Source of the DNA: Chromobotia macracanthus
Lineage: Eukaryota; Chordata; Actinopteri; Cypriniformes; Botiidae
DNA length: 64,000 nt
Assembly: GCA_036877525.1 (NCBI GenBank)
Contig: JAZGTH010000005.1
Coordinates: forward strand, 620,001-684,000
Direction of reading: 5' to 3'
Part shown: positions 10,091 through 22,080 of the stretch, one piece after another
How the letters are laid out: every line of letters starts with the position of its first letter
Numbering within the stretch: the stretch's first letter is position 1
Translations under genes and position numbers: made by a program
Notes under the pieces: model-generated
Databases searched by the model: none
Seen by the model: the letters and a program-made list of their open reading frames with translations, nothing else
What the model was told of the DNA's origin: nothing

Positions 10091-10680
10091 TTAAGGAATA
10101 GCTTACCTCACAATGACATTTCTCACATAATGTACTCACCCTCATACCATATGACTTTCTTTCTTTAGCAGAACACAATCAGAGTTAGATTAAATAATTT
10201 CATGACTCTTCCCACCTTTGTAATGGCATTAAATAGGGCCTAAGATCTTGAAGCTCCAAAATGTGCATTTATCCATCTTAAATGTAATCCAAGTGATCGA
10301 TACGTCACACATCCATGTAAACGAACAGACTGGAGCGCTAAATCCATATATGGTGGCACCCCAATAACGTTGAATTCCATTGTAATATTATTCTTCATGA
10401 CACATATGACAACTAGTCATCTATAAGGGTAAGATGAATGTACATACTGAATACACCATTCACTGAACAGATTCATATTTTGAATTTAAATGAGAGAGAA
10501 CTCATCTGTGAATGAACATCACTCAATGTGCTTTTTAGAGCTTCAACATTTTGTGTACTGTATGCTTCCAATGTACACATCTATAGTGACAAGATAATTT
10601 TCTAAAGAAACAAAGAAAGAAAGTCATACACCTGGGATCGCATAAGGGTGAGTAAATTATTTAAAACTTAAATATCTTTA
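10091..10680. mobile_element. MITE family 1, long copy
   Basis: Non-coding element with subterminal inverted repeats: left TACTCACCCTCATAC...GACTTTCTTTC (10129-10166) and right AGAAAGTCATAC...AAGGGTGAGTA (about 10617-10655). The interior around 10280-10400 matches 45330-45440 (CATCCATG.AAAC.AACAGA, TATGGTGGCA, CCAATAA). The outer ends resemble the TTCACCC...AAATGA ends common in fish MITEs. No coding capacity. Confidence 0.65.
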
Positions 10681-11394
10681 AAACCCTTGTTTTACTGCAG
10701 TGGTTGATAAAGTGAACAAGCCTTCACTGTTCACCATAGTCACATGGAAAGACGGAAAGCCAGAGATTGGAAGTCAAAGAGACAGAGGAACTGTACCACA
10801 CAAACATACAGAGTCTGAAAACAGGGACAGGCAGTGAACAAAACATAGAGAGAAAGCAAAATGGACCTGAGCATCAAGAAGAACAACTGATAATTCAAGT
10901 AGCCTCTTGTCAACCAAACTTAACCAGCCTCTGAGAACAATAAAACCCAAATAGCAGCACCATTGGAGGTACAAAGTACCTCTCAAAACTCAACTCCACC
11001 AGCTGCTGACATCAAAATCTTACATGAGAACAGAAAGAAATTGACAGTCAACTAAACACAAAGAAGAAGAAAGTAAAAAATAATCACTCATAGTTCAAAA
11101 GGCATCTTGCCAACCAACTCCAGAAGCTGTTGCTTTCAAACCCCTGGCTTGCTCTTGTTCTTTAAAACCATCAGTGGAAAAAATACTAATGATTCAAAGT
11201 GAATCAAGTGCAAAACTTGATGTACCAGCTAAACAGATCAAACCTCTGCTATCAGTGAGAACCAATAGTGATGTAGGGTTGAATATTAAATTGAATTTAT
11301 TGTTGTCACAGCCCCATATCCTTGCCTAAAGGGACCCTTTGCTTTCCTGAGCCCACAGGTGAGCTAAAAGAGATCAAAGGCTATTAGCTAATAT

Positions 11395-11845
11395 GTTTGT
11401 GTTGTAAGCAGGGTTGCCATTTGTCCAGTACAATGGGATTTTAACATGTTCTTCTGATTGGTCACTTTGATTGTCTTAGGTTGGTTTCAGTCACATGGTC
11501 AAGTAAAGGATAAAAAGGGAATGTAAGAGATGCTCTGTCTCTTTTTCCTTTGCACTCTTCTGTGTGCTCTTCTTTTCTCTGCGTGCTTTTCCTTTTGCTC
11601 TGCTCTTGGATTCTACCTTTACTTTATGCTTTTTGTCTTTGCTTTAGCTCTGTGGCTCAGGCCACTAGGACCAGCTTCCAGTCCTCAATGGCCCTCTCTT
11701 TCTTTCCTGCTTTCTTTATCTGCTATTCTTAATGTACAGTTTAAGGTCATATTCTCCACATACACAGTTATCTGTATGTGTTATTTACCATTTTGTGTAA
11801 CTTCAGTCAGTAATGTTAATAAATCTTTTTACGTATAAACTATGC
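11395..11845 (+). mobile_element. Possible LTR-like segment
   Basis: A promoter-like order: a TATA-like GGATAAAAAGGG (about 11508), then a strongly pyrimidine-rich stretch, then AATAAA at about 11818. This resembles U3-R-U5 of a retroviral-type LTR, but I find neither clear TG...CA ends nor a target duplication. The alternative is a simple pyrimidine-rich spacer. Confidence 0.25.
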
Positions 11846-11849
11846 ACAA

Positions 11850-13160
11850 ACCAGTTTTAATTCATTATTAATCATTGAGCATTTAGTAAAAAGCTACTGA
11901 TTACAAAACAATATAGCATTATAGCAATGCTCTCCCACATTTAGCTATCCTAACTGCACTTATTTCTGTTGATGGTATAAGTAGCAGAGGGGTGGAAAAT
12001 GACAGAAAATACACAGTTTTATACCATCTTGCTATTAACATTTTTCTAGTCATTTTGGCATTCCTAGAGCTTGAACCACTGTAGTGAAACCACCCTTACA
12101 GTGACCACCAGGCAGAGCCACTGGTGATTAATAGGACCTTTTAATATTCTGCTTCACCAGCTGCCAAGATGAAAACCCTGCCTAGTGTTAGGGTTAAGGT
12201 TAGTTCAAAACAAAACCATCAGTGGAAGAACCTCTGGTAACAAGACCTTTCAAAATGTGACTCTACCTGTTGCCGAGTTTAAAACTAGCAGTATTGGCAG
12301 AACCATTGGTGGTCCCTCAATACCCAACAATGGCCTAAGGTATGAAAGAGAACAGGGAAAAAAGAAAGAATAGCTAGACAAAAGCATTTTTGAGGCATCT
12401 GAGGATCAACAAGCACAACCATTTCCATGATGCCAATTAGATTGTTGTTTTTCTTTGACTATAATTCCCCTCTTGCCTCCACATCTAAAAACAAAAACAG
12501 CCCTTTAAAAATATCAAAATGCATAACTCTTCCCCTCTAAGTGCTCTTCCTCTCCAAAACCTTCTTTATTTATTTTCCCTCACAACTCAATCTTCTTGCA
12601 ATTTCTCTGTGCAGATAAAATGAAAGCAAAAGAATAACCTAAGAGGACCCATGACATTTTTTTTATATTCTTTTGCAAACTTGCACATTTTGGTCAGTGA
12701 CAAATAAGAAGACATAGATATAGATAGAACACTGATAAAAACATAATATTTTGGTTTCATAATTGCAAACAATATTTTAGATATTTATAAAAAGCAGCTG
12801 ATACTGAATGCTCATTCAAATTCTAATATTTTAAATAGCCAGGTTTTCATATTAGCATTTGCTAAATTTTATAGTCAGTTATCTTATAACATGTGAATGC
12901 ACTCTTAACATATCACATATAATTGGAAGAATAATAAAAACAATGTAATAATGTTTATTCATTTAAAAAGCAACATGACTGCAAGGGACTTTGTTTCTGT
13001 TTCTGCAATCTACAAAAAATGTTTTCAGTTTTTTTCCTTGGAAACCGATTCCAATTCCATTCTTTGATGCAAATTTTAATTTACAGGTATTTGGTCAGTC
13101 CTGACACTTCTGAGCAGAAAACCCTGCTCCATCACAACTGAATAACCATACAGGCCTAGA
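11850..13160. other. Unassigned spacer
   Basis: AT-rich. Nothing coding is supported; the 62-codon frame at 12185 has no recognisable features. Confidence 0.3.
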
Positions 13161-13161
13161 T

Positions 13162-13640
13162 ATGTCATTTACTAATGGGAACTTTCAGCCACCCTCACCT
13201 CCTAAACGTTCCCCATCAAATTTTTTCTCTCCTTCAACTCACCAATCAACTGCCACCTCTCCTACATTTTACCATTCAATTGCCACCTCTCCCACAACTT
13301 ACCAGTCAACTGCCACCTCTCCTACAACTTACCAGTCAGCTGCCACCTCTCCTACAATTTACCAGTCAACTGCCTCTGTCTTTCCTGTCAAATGCTTCCT
13401 CTAACTCGTCAATGAATTTCTTTCTCACCTCTGATTTACCAGTTGACTGCCTTCTCTCTTTAAACTTATCAGTCGACTGCTTTCTCTCCTCCAAATCATC
13501 AGCTTACTGCCTCCTTTCCTCCAACTCACCAGTCAATTTCCTTCTCACCTCCGATTTACCAGTTGACTGCCTTCTCTCTTTCAACTCACCAGTCAACTGT
13601 CTCCTCTCCTTCAGCCTTCCCATATGTGTGTTCATAAGTG
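13162..13640 (+). repeat. 30-bp minisatellite with decapeptide-coding phase
   Basis: About four near-identical 30-bp units (13240-13375, core CAGTCAACTGCCACCTCTCC) followed by degenerate units to 13615 (ACCAGT.AACTGCCT.CTCTC). Because the unit is 10 codons, one frame reads as repeats of QSTATSPTTY from 13162 to 13404. There is no evidence of expression, and the other frames are also open, as expected when no unit contains a stop. Confidence 0.85.
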
Positions 13641-13684
13641 TTTAATAAATTAATACATTTTATTTAGTTTTTATTCCATCTAAC

Positions 13685-13790
13685 AATGCTTTAAGGTATA
13701 CACATTATCAGTATGTGAGTTCCCTGTGAACTGAACCTATGACCTTGCTAGCACCATGTTCTCAGTTTCAAGAAACTTTTTGTTAAACAT
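13685..13790 (-). mobile_element. Decayed SINE (family A)
   Basis: The reverse complement shows a diverged SINE-A body and head: TCAGTATGTGAGTTCCCTGT followed by ACTGAACC (box B region) and a damaged box A near 13770. It matches the arrangement of the copy at 41317-41440. Confidence 0.45.
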
Positions 13791-14258
13791 CTGGATTTAC
13801 ACATTATTTCACAAATATATTACCCATAAAGAGGGTCTTTGTGCGTTCCACAACGAACTATATATGTGTTTGTGTTTGTGTGTAATAGATTTCTAAAATA
13901 CATTCAACCTCACACAATTTGTCACGACACATGAGAGCCCGTGACATTTGACATTGATGATGTTGAAATATCTAATTTTACTGGTAATTTTAAATGAGCA
14001 TATCTACATAAAAAGGGCAAGATTTTCATCAGTGTGTTAATCATACAGGCTACTCTATAACCACAACATTGTTGGAATACAATACATACACCCCATTCAA
14101 AAGTTTTAAAACACTTAACTGAAATGTTTCTCATGCTCTTAAAAATCTTTTAAGCTGAAGCTGTTTGCTTAAATGTATTAAACCTATTTTTGTAGACAAA
14201 ATGACCAATTGTGCCAACATATTAATATTTGTCATTAGAAAATTAAAATTTAATTTTT

Positions 14259-14483
14259 TGTTACGGAGGAGGTCCCTGCTCCACCTCCTCCGTGCCACCG
14301 GATGGAACCGTCGCCAGAATACTGATTTCTGTTTTGGACTACATTACCCATAATGCCGGATACTGGGGATTGATTATTTCCTGTTCACCTGTTCCTCATT
14401 TCTCCGCTAGTATACAAGCTGTATACAAACACTCACCTGTTGTGAAATCTTGTTTTGCCCCGGTGACAATTCTGAGTGGTTTT

Positions 14484-14519
<36 letters not shown>

Positions 14520-14719
14520 TGTGGATTTACCGTGTTTACCATCTTGGACTGTTATTCTGTTTTTTCCCTGTTTGCAGCCTGCCCCGATTATTGGACTGTT
14601 TTTGGCCTGTCTCATGTTTATGATCCCTACACTACATCTGTTTACTGGTTCTGACTCTGCCTGTTTGTTTATGAAATAAAGCTGCAAATGGATCCTTGAG
14701 TGTCAGACCCTTCATTACA
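14259..14719 (+). mobile_element. Solo Gypsy-type LTR (family G1)
   Basis: Starts TGTTACGGAGGAGG and ends CCTTCATTACA. It aligns by eye along its length with the LTRs at 25622-26064 and, in reverse, 28721-29189. An AATAAA precedes the 3' end (GAAATAAAGCTGCAAATGG). No internal Gypsy sequence is attached, so it is a solo LTR. The flanks are A/T-rich, with a possible imperfect ATTTT duplication. Confidence 0.75.
14484..14519 (+). repeat. (ATC)12 microsatellite inside LTR
   Basis: Twelve perfect ATC units within the solo LTR. The homologous position in the other two LTR copies lacks the expansion, so it arose after insertion. Poly-Ser, poly-Ile and poly-Asp frames across it are artefacts. Confidence 0.95.
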
Positions 14720-15570
14720 ATTTTAAAAAGTGTTTGAAATTGATGATTTGGACCAAATAATCTAGAAAAAGCAGCCAATTGGAGTCTAGAATAGATAAGT
14801 AACTTGTCCTGTTTCAAAGGCATCTCAGGGTGATGGCTCAAAAAAGCGGGTGATTAAATGCCAAGAAAACAATTTTGCAAATTCTAAACAATAGGTGACT
14901 GTTATATGTATGTTTTATCTCCTCATGCCTAGTTTACGTGGGTTAATTAATCATATTCTTGTTCAAAAATCAATTCTTGTTTAAGTTAATTAGCCTCTCT
15001 ATTTTTCCTATCTACTGTCTACTAGGTGTTATTTTGTTTCTCAGTTTCTCAGAGTGAGTTTTTCTGAACGAAAGACTGTTTCTGTTTATTCATCGTCATC
15101 ATGAGTTTCTTATACAACCACATGTGACAGTGACTACACAGAGGATGGCAAACTATAACAGCTTATTTGGAATTTTCTTTGGTCACAACATAATTCCCAT
15201 AGATGCATTTGTGTTGTTTTTATGAGTTTAGTATTACTGTAAAATGTGGAAAATAGTATGAATAAAGAATAAGTGTTTTAAACTGCCTGAACAGTGTAGT
15301 ACTGTCTATAGAGTGCTGTGGTAACAACATTACAAAATATGTTTACTTTGAGGAAAGAAGAGATGAGAAACTTGATGAAATACACTTCTGCTCCATTAAA
15401 CAATTGGCAGCATCCTGCTAGTTCTGCCAAATGATTTTCTTAATCTTGGTTACTGCAAATCATTATGCAAGCCTGTCTTCACAATTCTGATGTGCTGCTT
15501 CACTGCTGCTGCAGAAACAGATGGTCAACAAAACCAATTAACCTTTTTCACACTGCTCCAGTCTGCCTTT
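14720..15570. other. Unassigned spacer
   Basis: AT-rich DNA between the solo LTR and the microsatellite. Nothing recognised. Confidence 0.3.
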
Positions 15571-15717
<147 letters not shown>

Positions 15718-15719
15718 TG

Positions 15720-16490
15720 TTTACTTATACAAATTATTAATTATGCATACATATTTTCAACATTGTATTACATATTGTACATACTGTGAACATGCCCAAT
15801 ATCCTCGGTAGGGAATTAAAGAAACTTGCACAAAAAAGACAAACCATGTTATATTATAAAGAATCAAATCAAATTTACCCAATTCAAATTTACCTTAAAT
15901 TTAATTTAATTTACTGGTTAAAAATACCCTTTGTATCTATTGTTCTTGACCTGTTGAAAGTACTCACCTTTACCTGGATACCCAGCTCGGTGTGTGCTGT
16001 CATCACCTCTTTACATAACATAACAACATACCTGGAAGGTAGTACACTTATGGAAACCTACTGGGAAGGACTTTATCACCCGAGAGGGTGCCAAGCTGCA
16101 GTAGTGAAGGTAGAGGAACTCTACTGAGGGGAAGACACTAGGTTTACCTTGAGGAAAACCTGTCTGTGGAAAATACATCAAATGAGGTTAGCTAAGACAG
16201 GGGAGTCCACATGTATAGAGCACCAAGCTCAGAAACACAGGCTTACCTGGAAAGGGTCATACACATAAGTGTCAGGGCTAATGTCCAACTCCTCAGCCAA
16301 GTTGTCTACCAAAGGTGCTAAAAATGATTCTAAAGATGTTCTATATCTGAAGACAGGAATGGTGCATGTTATGACCTCAGTAAGTGGAACGATGCAGGTG
16401 CAAGTGGTACACCTTCCCAGTTACAATTAATCACCCTGCAAAACATAGGTCACAGCTAGGTCCTCACAGAGATTGCAAAACTACACCTAA
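15720..16490. other. Unassigned spacer
   Basis: The stretch 15960-16350 is less AT-rich than its surroundings, with short open frames (15786-16127), but I recognise no protein motif or transposon end. Confidence 0.25.
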
Positions 16491-16493
16491 GAA

Positions 16494-16529
16494 GCTACAC
16501 CTAACAACTGTGAAGTTGTTAGGTGTAGC
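16494..16529. repeat. Short perfect fold-back repeat
   Basis: Perfect 16-bp arms (16494-16509 and 16514-16529) around GTGA. Part of the left arm also has a direct copy just upstream (ACTACACCTAA, 16480-16490). Confidence 0.95.
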
Positions 16530-16907
16530 AAAGTCCACAGCTCTACATATGTCTGCCAGTGAGACACCCCTTACCAATGCTCATGAGTGTTTTTTGTTCG
16601 GTCTAACTTCTGTTTGGAGACAGAATTTAATGTAACCGCTGTAACTAATTTACTAGCTCCTCCTCAATGTCCACAGTCATACCTTTATTACAGTAATAAC
16701 CACTTAAATTTTCTTTTACAGAACCAAAAAATAAAATGCTTGGGTTTGCCTTCTAAATTTATGTTGTTAATCAATATGTATCTTTTTTTTGTTAAAGTAA
16801 AATGTCATGCATGCTCACCTGTGATGTCATGACCAATCCCAAGAGGTTGGAGTGTGAGAGCACATGGAGAAAGAGGGAGCACATGGACATGTATGAGAGT
16901 CTGTAAC

Positions 16908-17292
16908 TGTCACGGAGCCAACCACGCCTCCCGCACCAGACATCACAACTCCGCCCACTCATTCCCTCTCACCTGACTACTGATTCTCTGCACCTGCACA
17001 ACTAATCAAGGACTCCACTCCTCTTATTTCTTAACTCCCCAACTCCTGATATACCATTTTCCTGCTGGATTGTTTATCTGTCTCCTTGGTTTCTCCGTTG
17101 TCTGTTCCACTGATGTTCAAACAGAATAGAGAAAAGACTGTGTTAACATTCAGCTATGTTACCATTTATTTATCTTTGCTATTATTAATAGCATTTAATA
17201 TTTGCTATTAATAGTCATCTGTTTGAACTTACCTCCATTAATAGATTACGCTATCCACTATTGTGGTCTCCATTCCCCTCTGTACTGTGACA
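16908..17292 (+). mobile_element. Gypsy-type 5' LTR (family G2)
   Basis: Begins TGTCACGGAGCC and ends GTACTGTGACA, followed by GAAGACCGGACC and then gag-like sequence. The start and end form a short inverted repeat (TGTCAC/GTGACA), as in LTRs. It differs in sequence from family G1. Confidence 0.6.
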
Positions 17293-18055
17293 GAAGACCG
17301 GACCACGACAAACAATACAGAGGCAGGAAGTTCACTCCACGACAGAATTGCAGCGCTAATTTCAATGCTATGTCAAGTTCTACAGCCACAGTCTTCCATT
17401 TCTTCTACCACAAGGCCCATGGCCCGCCCCATCAAGTTTGCTGGTAATCCGGGTGAATGTAGAGGTTTTCTGTTGTAGTGCTCTTTACAATTCGAAATGC
17501 AACCCCAATTGTACCCACTGATCGATTTGAGATTGCTTACATTATCTCCTTGTTATCCGGTAGAGCACTGTAATGGGCACAGGCTGTATGGCATGTGGAT
17601 GGATCTCTAACCAGCACGCAGGTGGCTTTTCTCTCCCACTTCAAAGAGATGTTTGGTCAATCTGCTCATTCCCTGTCAGTTCATGATCAACTGTTTCAAC
17701 TATGTCAAGAGAGTTTATCTGTGGCAGAATATGCCTTATAGTTCAGAACTTTAGCAGCCACCAGCAGCAGGAACAATATCACCCTAATCTCAGCATTTCG
17801 TCAATGTCGCAATCCAGTGGTCAATGCATTGCCATTTATGATGTCATTGTGGGATTGGAAAACCTCATTCAATGAGGTTGAATAAGGTTTTCTCAACAAA
17901 TAACAGCCTGTGTACCAGATCCTAATTCACTATCTTTATCCTCTTCACCACCATCTGCTTCCCCTCCAGCACCTAAACCCATGCAAATTAACAATCAACG
18001 TCTAACTCCAGCAGAATGCCATTATTTCATGAGCCTATACTGTGGTGACATTGGG
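17293..18055 (+). pseudogene. Gypsy gag remnant (family G2)
   Basis: Capsid-like gag in pieces: PIKFAGNPGECRGFLLQC, TDRFEIAYIISLLSGRAL, a stop, then AFLSHFKEMFGQ, HDQLFQLCQESLSVAEYA and RTLAATSS, and near the end PMQINNQRLTPAECHYF, which resembles the stretch before the CCHC knuckle. Order and spacing fit Gypsy gag proteins of fish. Stops and shifts inactivate it. Confidence 0.7.
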
Positions 18056-18249
18056 TGAGTCGCCCATCGGTGAGTGCTATTACTATATACCTCCGTTGGT
18101 CTCTGCTTTAGCCAAAACAGATGTCATGGTAACCTCCAGTAAACTATCTGTTTCAACGAAAGCCATCACCAACTATGGTTTTTCTGGGAACTTTTCTGGG
18201 TTTTTCTATATCCCTAGAATTACTCTGATGACTTCAGATGTCCAGAAAG

Positions 18250-18272
18250 ACCATCTCTTTCAAAGAGATGGT
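18250..18272. repeat. Short perfect palindrome
   Basis: 11-bp arms (18250-18260 and 18262-18272) with a single central base. A direct copy of part of the arm follows at about 18279. Confidence 0.9.
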
Positions 18273-18299
18273 TTCAAAGACCATCTCCAAAGATAAACA

Positions 18300-18590
18300 A
18301 AAGACATTGAAAGTCATTATAAGAGCCACAAAGAAAAAATGAAACAGTATGAAGATGACAAGGCAAGCCAAAGAACACAACTTTAAGTTGGGAGACATAG
18401 TATATGTGGTGAGTATAGAAGAGGTTAGACTCTTAGAGATATTTACTATGTACTGCTGAGGCACACATCAGACAAATCCTTTGAAATGGTCAATTTAGAG
18501 GATGACTCTTGGATTGTGAAAAACTGTCAGTACTAAATGTGACTACACAGAGTGCTTAAGAAACCTGCTCGTATCAAGGATATGGTTTTG
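18300..18590 (+). pseudogene. Possible Gypsy pol C-terminal remnant
   Basis: The frame AKEHNFKLGDIVYVV, then RHTSDKSFEMVN, resembles the post-integrase chromo/SH3-like tail in which H.fk.GD.V is typical. It sits downstream of the G2 gag relic, so the middle of pol would be deleted. The match is short. Confidence 0.35.
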
Positions 18591-18699
18591 TAGATGTTTT
18601 AAGTTTAAGTTTTTAAGATTGTTTAGGCAGTTGAGATTGAAACAGAATAGCTATAGTAAATATTATGTTTTTAGGTTTTCACCAAATCATGAAAGTGGT

Positions 18700-19175
18700 T
18701 TATTGCTATGCCATAAATGGTTGGTCTTCCAGCCACAGCAACCAAACTCCTGAAAATGATCCAGAATGATCCAAATCTTGTCTTCAGTCAACTAAAGAGA
18801 GCCCACTTTACACCTCTCCTGATCTCACTCCACAGGCTACCTGTAGCCGTCCATATTAAATTTAAATCTCTTACCCTTCAGGACAGTCACGATACTTCAA
18901 CTCTTACAAGAAACAACTTAGCACACACACGTTTCACAGACACCTGACTAATCCCCAATGTTCTGATGTTTAATCTTGTTTAACGTTGTATAAAAAAATA
19001 CCCTGTCTTCTTCTTCTGTTCATCCTGTCCCTAGCATCACAGCATCAAGAACTATTCCCACTTGTAAATGTAGCTTTGTGGAATAGACTTGTTGGTTCTA
19101 ATGGCAAATGTTAAATGCGCTCTCTTTTTAAGTCGCTTTGGATAAAAGCACCTGCTAAGTGAATAAATGTAAAGT
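18700..19175 (+). mobile_element. L2 LINE 3' end
   Basis: The frame at 18717 (ATKLLKMIQNDPNLVFSQLK, then LLISLHRLPVAVHIKFKSLT) is the post-RT region of L2 ORF2. The 3' UTR ends with the L2 stem-loop (CGCTTT/GGATA/AAAGCA, 19134-19150) and GAATAAATGTAAA. It is 5'-truncated. Confidence 0.8.
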
Positions 19176-19609
19176 TTTGCAGTTTTGCAGGAGCGTTTGC
19201 TACTGCTATGCATAGGGTATTCATGCCTGTGATTGTGGCTCAGCATGTACTGATTAAAGGGGTTTCTTTAGAGAGACTCTTATTTGCTTCTCACTTTTTG
19301 TGTGGTGTGAGATGGCTGAGGCCTGCTTCCACCAGTGCACCTGTGTTAAATTTTTCTCCTTTACCTTTTCAGTTTTCAGAGCTTGAGAGGCTACACACTT
19401 TACCTAGTGAGGGCTCTTTTGTTGATATGATATGTTGGTGGTGTAAATTGAATCAATTTTTTTTTTACTTATAAGGTGAGGAAAACAATGAAGCGATACA
19501 TCATAAGGAGGTAATAACATCAGCATACAATTACAATTTTTGGAGGTTTTAATGAGATCTGGAAGGGGTGTAGATGTGTATGAGTTTGTGAAGGTAAGTT
19601 GGTACAGAG

Positions 19610-20316
19610 TCAATAGTGGTTTTGTATGCTAGGAGTAAAGATTTGGTCATCAAAGACTACACCAAGGTTTCTGGCTGTCCTTTTTGGCGTTAAGGTTGTA
19701 GAGCCTAGCTGGACTGTAAAATTATGTAGGGCAGTAGGGTGACCTGGTAAGACAAGAAGTTCAGTCTTGACCAGATTTGGGTTTTTCATCCAAACCGAGA
19801 TGTCTATCATGCAGGCTGACATGCATGCCGTTACTATGAGAAAATCAGGGTGGAGGGAATAGAAGATTGGGGTGTCACCAGCATAGCAGTTATATGAGAA
19901 GTCATGTGATTGTATAATAGGACCTAATGATGTTGTGTAAATGGAGAACAGAAGTGGTCCCAGGACTGATCCTTAAGAGACCCCCATGACTATATGATGC
20001 GTTTTGGACAGCTCAGTTCTCCACGACACCCTGAAGGATCTATTAGAGAGGTAGGACCACTGGAGTGCAGTTCCTTGGATCCCCAGCGAGGACAGAATGT
20101 TAAGAAGGATCTGATGATTGACTGCTACAGATAGATCTAGTACAGACAGCAGCACAGTCTCAGTGGAGTGGCTGCTCTTGAAGCCAGACTGCATGTCGCT
20201 GAGCCGGTTGTTCTGCGAGAGGAAAGATTGTCTAGTTGAAGACAGCTCGTTCAAGTGTTTTCACTATGAATGGGAGAAGTGAGACAGGTCTTCAGTTGTT
20301 AGTAATAGAAGTGTTG
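19610..20316 (-). pseudogene. L2 reverse transcriptase remnant
   Basis: Pieces on the minus strand: KHLNELSSTRQSFLSQNNRL, QSGFKSSHSTETVLLSVLDL, then GSVLGPLLFSIYTTSLG, then a catalytic box that reads YAGDT where YADDT is expected, then ISVWMKNPNLVKTELLVLPG and ARNLGVVFDDQI. The changed catalytic Asp and internal stops show that it is inactive. Confidence 0.8.
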
Positions 20317-20329
20317 AGTGTGGGGTTTT

Positions 20330-21075
20330 TAGCCTCCTTTTAGCATCTGACCACGGTGAAACCTCCCTTCTTATATTACTGGACCTCAGTGCAGCTTTTG
20401 ACACAATAGATCATAAAATTCTTCTTGATAGACTGGAAATCTGTCTTGGCATTGGTGGTCAAGCAGTAGCCTGGTTTAAATCCAGTTTAACTTACCGTTA
20501 CCACTTTGCCTATGTTAACAAGGAAAAGTCTTGTTACTCACAGGTAAAATACAGTGTGCCACAGGGTTCAGTTCTTGGTCCTATTGTTTTCTCATTATAT
20601 ATGCTTTCGCTTGGATATATTATTAAGAAATACGACATCAGTTTTCATTGCTACACTGATGATACCCAGCTTTACATTTCCTCAGAACCTGGCAAAACCC
20701 AACGTTTTTCTAGGCTAACAGACTGTATCAACGATATCAGAAAATGGATGGCTAACAACTTCCTTCTGCTTAACTCAAATAAGACAGAGGTTTTGATAAT
20801 TGAACCCAATAGCTCTAAACTAGATATGACAGACCACAACATCCTTATTGAAGGTTGTGCTATTGTCCCAGCTTCCGCAGTTAAGAACCTCAGTGTAATG
20901 CTAGATCCTAAGAACCTGTCTTTCTATAGTCACATTTCCAATATGTGTCGTACTGCATTCCTACACCTTAGAAACATTTCCAAGACACGTCACATGCTGT
21001 CTGTCTCAGATGCTGAGAAGCTTATCCACTCATTTATGACCTCAAGAATTGTAGCAACAGTGCAGTGTTGCTAAA
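20330..21075 (+). mobile_element. Nested L2 RT fragment, opposite strand
   Basis: Plus-strand RT of a different L2 subfamily: LLILLDLSAAFDTIDHKILL (catalytic Asp), VPQGSVLGPIVFSLYMLSLG, CYTDDTQLYIS (catalytic DD retained), WMANNFLLLNSNKTEVLI. One frame is open from 20556 to 21074. It begins and ends inside RT, so it is a fragment. It ends within a fold-back repeat at the junction with the host L2. Confidence 0.8.
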
Positions 21076-21100
21076 AGTGTTCAAATTTTAGCAACACTGC
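21062..21100. repeat. Fold-back repeat at L2/L2 junction
   Basis: Perfect 15-bp arms (21062-21076 and 21086-21100) around a 9-nt loop, exactly where the nested plus-strand L2 frame ends. Confidence 0.95.
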
Positions 21101-21240
21101 TCTTAGCAACAGTTCTGAAGAGCTTGCAAGCATCAGAGTATTGCTGACCTTGGTGGTGTAATATGCAGTCTAAGCGGAATGGACATTGGTGAAGGAGGAC
21201 AGAAGTGATTAATACTTACTGAGGTCAGCAGGTCTGGTGA

Positions 21241-22080
21241 TCATGCAGATTTCAGACAGAAGGGATTGGAAGGAGTAGTGTGAGTTTGCCTCAAGGAGAG
21301 AGGACAGAGGTTGCCTAGACAGGATGTTAGTGTTGAGCAAAGAGTATCCGTGGCAATGTTTGCATCCAAGGAGTGCGTAAAAAAAAGAAGAAAGGATGAG
21401 ACTGCATGGGAGAGGTTGTTTGGAGAGAGGGAGAGTAGGTTACGCCTGAATAAAACTAACAGAGGTGTAGGTGTGTTACATGTGAGGAGATGGATATTAA
21501 ATGAAATGAAAAAGTGGTCAGAAATATGAAGAGGGGAAACAGTAATCTTATATGTGGTGCAATTGTGTGTACAAATGAGGTCAAGTTGTTTGCCAGATTT
21601 ATGAGTTCCTGAAGTCTTGAGGCGAGAAGGGTCAAATGAGGTGAGTAGCTCTTGGAAGACTGCAGCATGGGGTTGCTCTAAGTGTATGTTGAAGTCCCCA
21701 AAAACTATGAGTGGGTTGCCACCCTCAGGGAAGGTGGAGAGAAGCATATCCAGCTCTTCCAGGAAGTTATGTAGGGGACCTGGGGGTTGGTAAACTATAA
21801 CAACATGAATTTGTGAAGGAAAAATGATTGGAACAGCATGATGTTCAAGAGCGTAATTAAAAGAAAGTGATGGTAGTGGAATATATTTCCAGTTGTTTGA
21901 TATAAGCAAACCTGTTCCACCACCACTGTCTGTTTGATGAGGAGTGTGAGAGGAAGAGTAGTTGGAGAAGAGGGCAGAAGGGGTTGCTGAGTCCTTTGGA
22001 TGAATCCAGGTTTCAGTAAGACCTAATATGTGAATAGAAAAATGAGTGGTGAGGGCTAAGATGAAGTCAGCTTTGTTCAC
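21241..22080 (-). pseudogene. L2 endonuclease domain (long open frame)
   Basis: The longest frame in the window, about 279 codons on the minus strand. It has the APE-type endonuclease order: NKADFILALTTHFSIHILGL, GLTETWI (catalytic Glu), GGGTGLLISNNW, VIVYQPPG, IVFGDFNIHLEQP (catalytic D/N), KQLDLICT, and ISDHFFISFNI (catalytic SDH). This domain nicks target DNA to prime retrotransposition. It is uninterrupted, but the element lacks a continuous RT and so is dead. Confidence 0.85.

Noticed and set aside
11530..11838. 102-codon Leu/Phe/Cys-rich frame that could look like a membrane protein
   Set aside because: The hydrophobic composition is a by-product of a polypyrimidine-rich stretch, possibly part of an LTR.
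14433..14687. Poly-Asp, poly-Ser and poly-Ile frames
   Set aside because: They are readings of an (ATC)12 microsatellite within a solo LTR.
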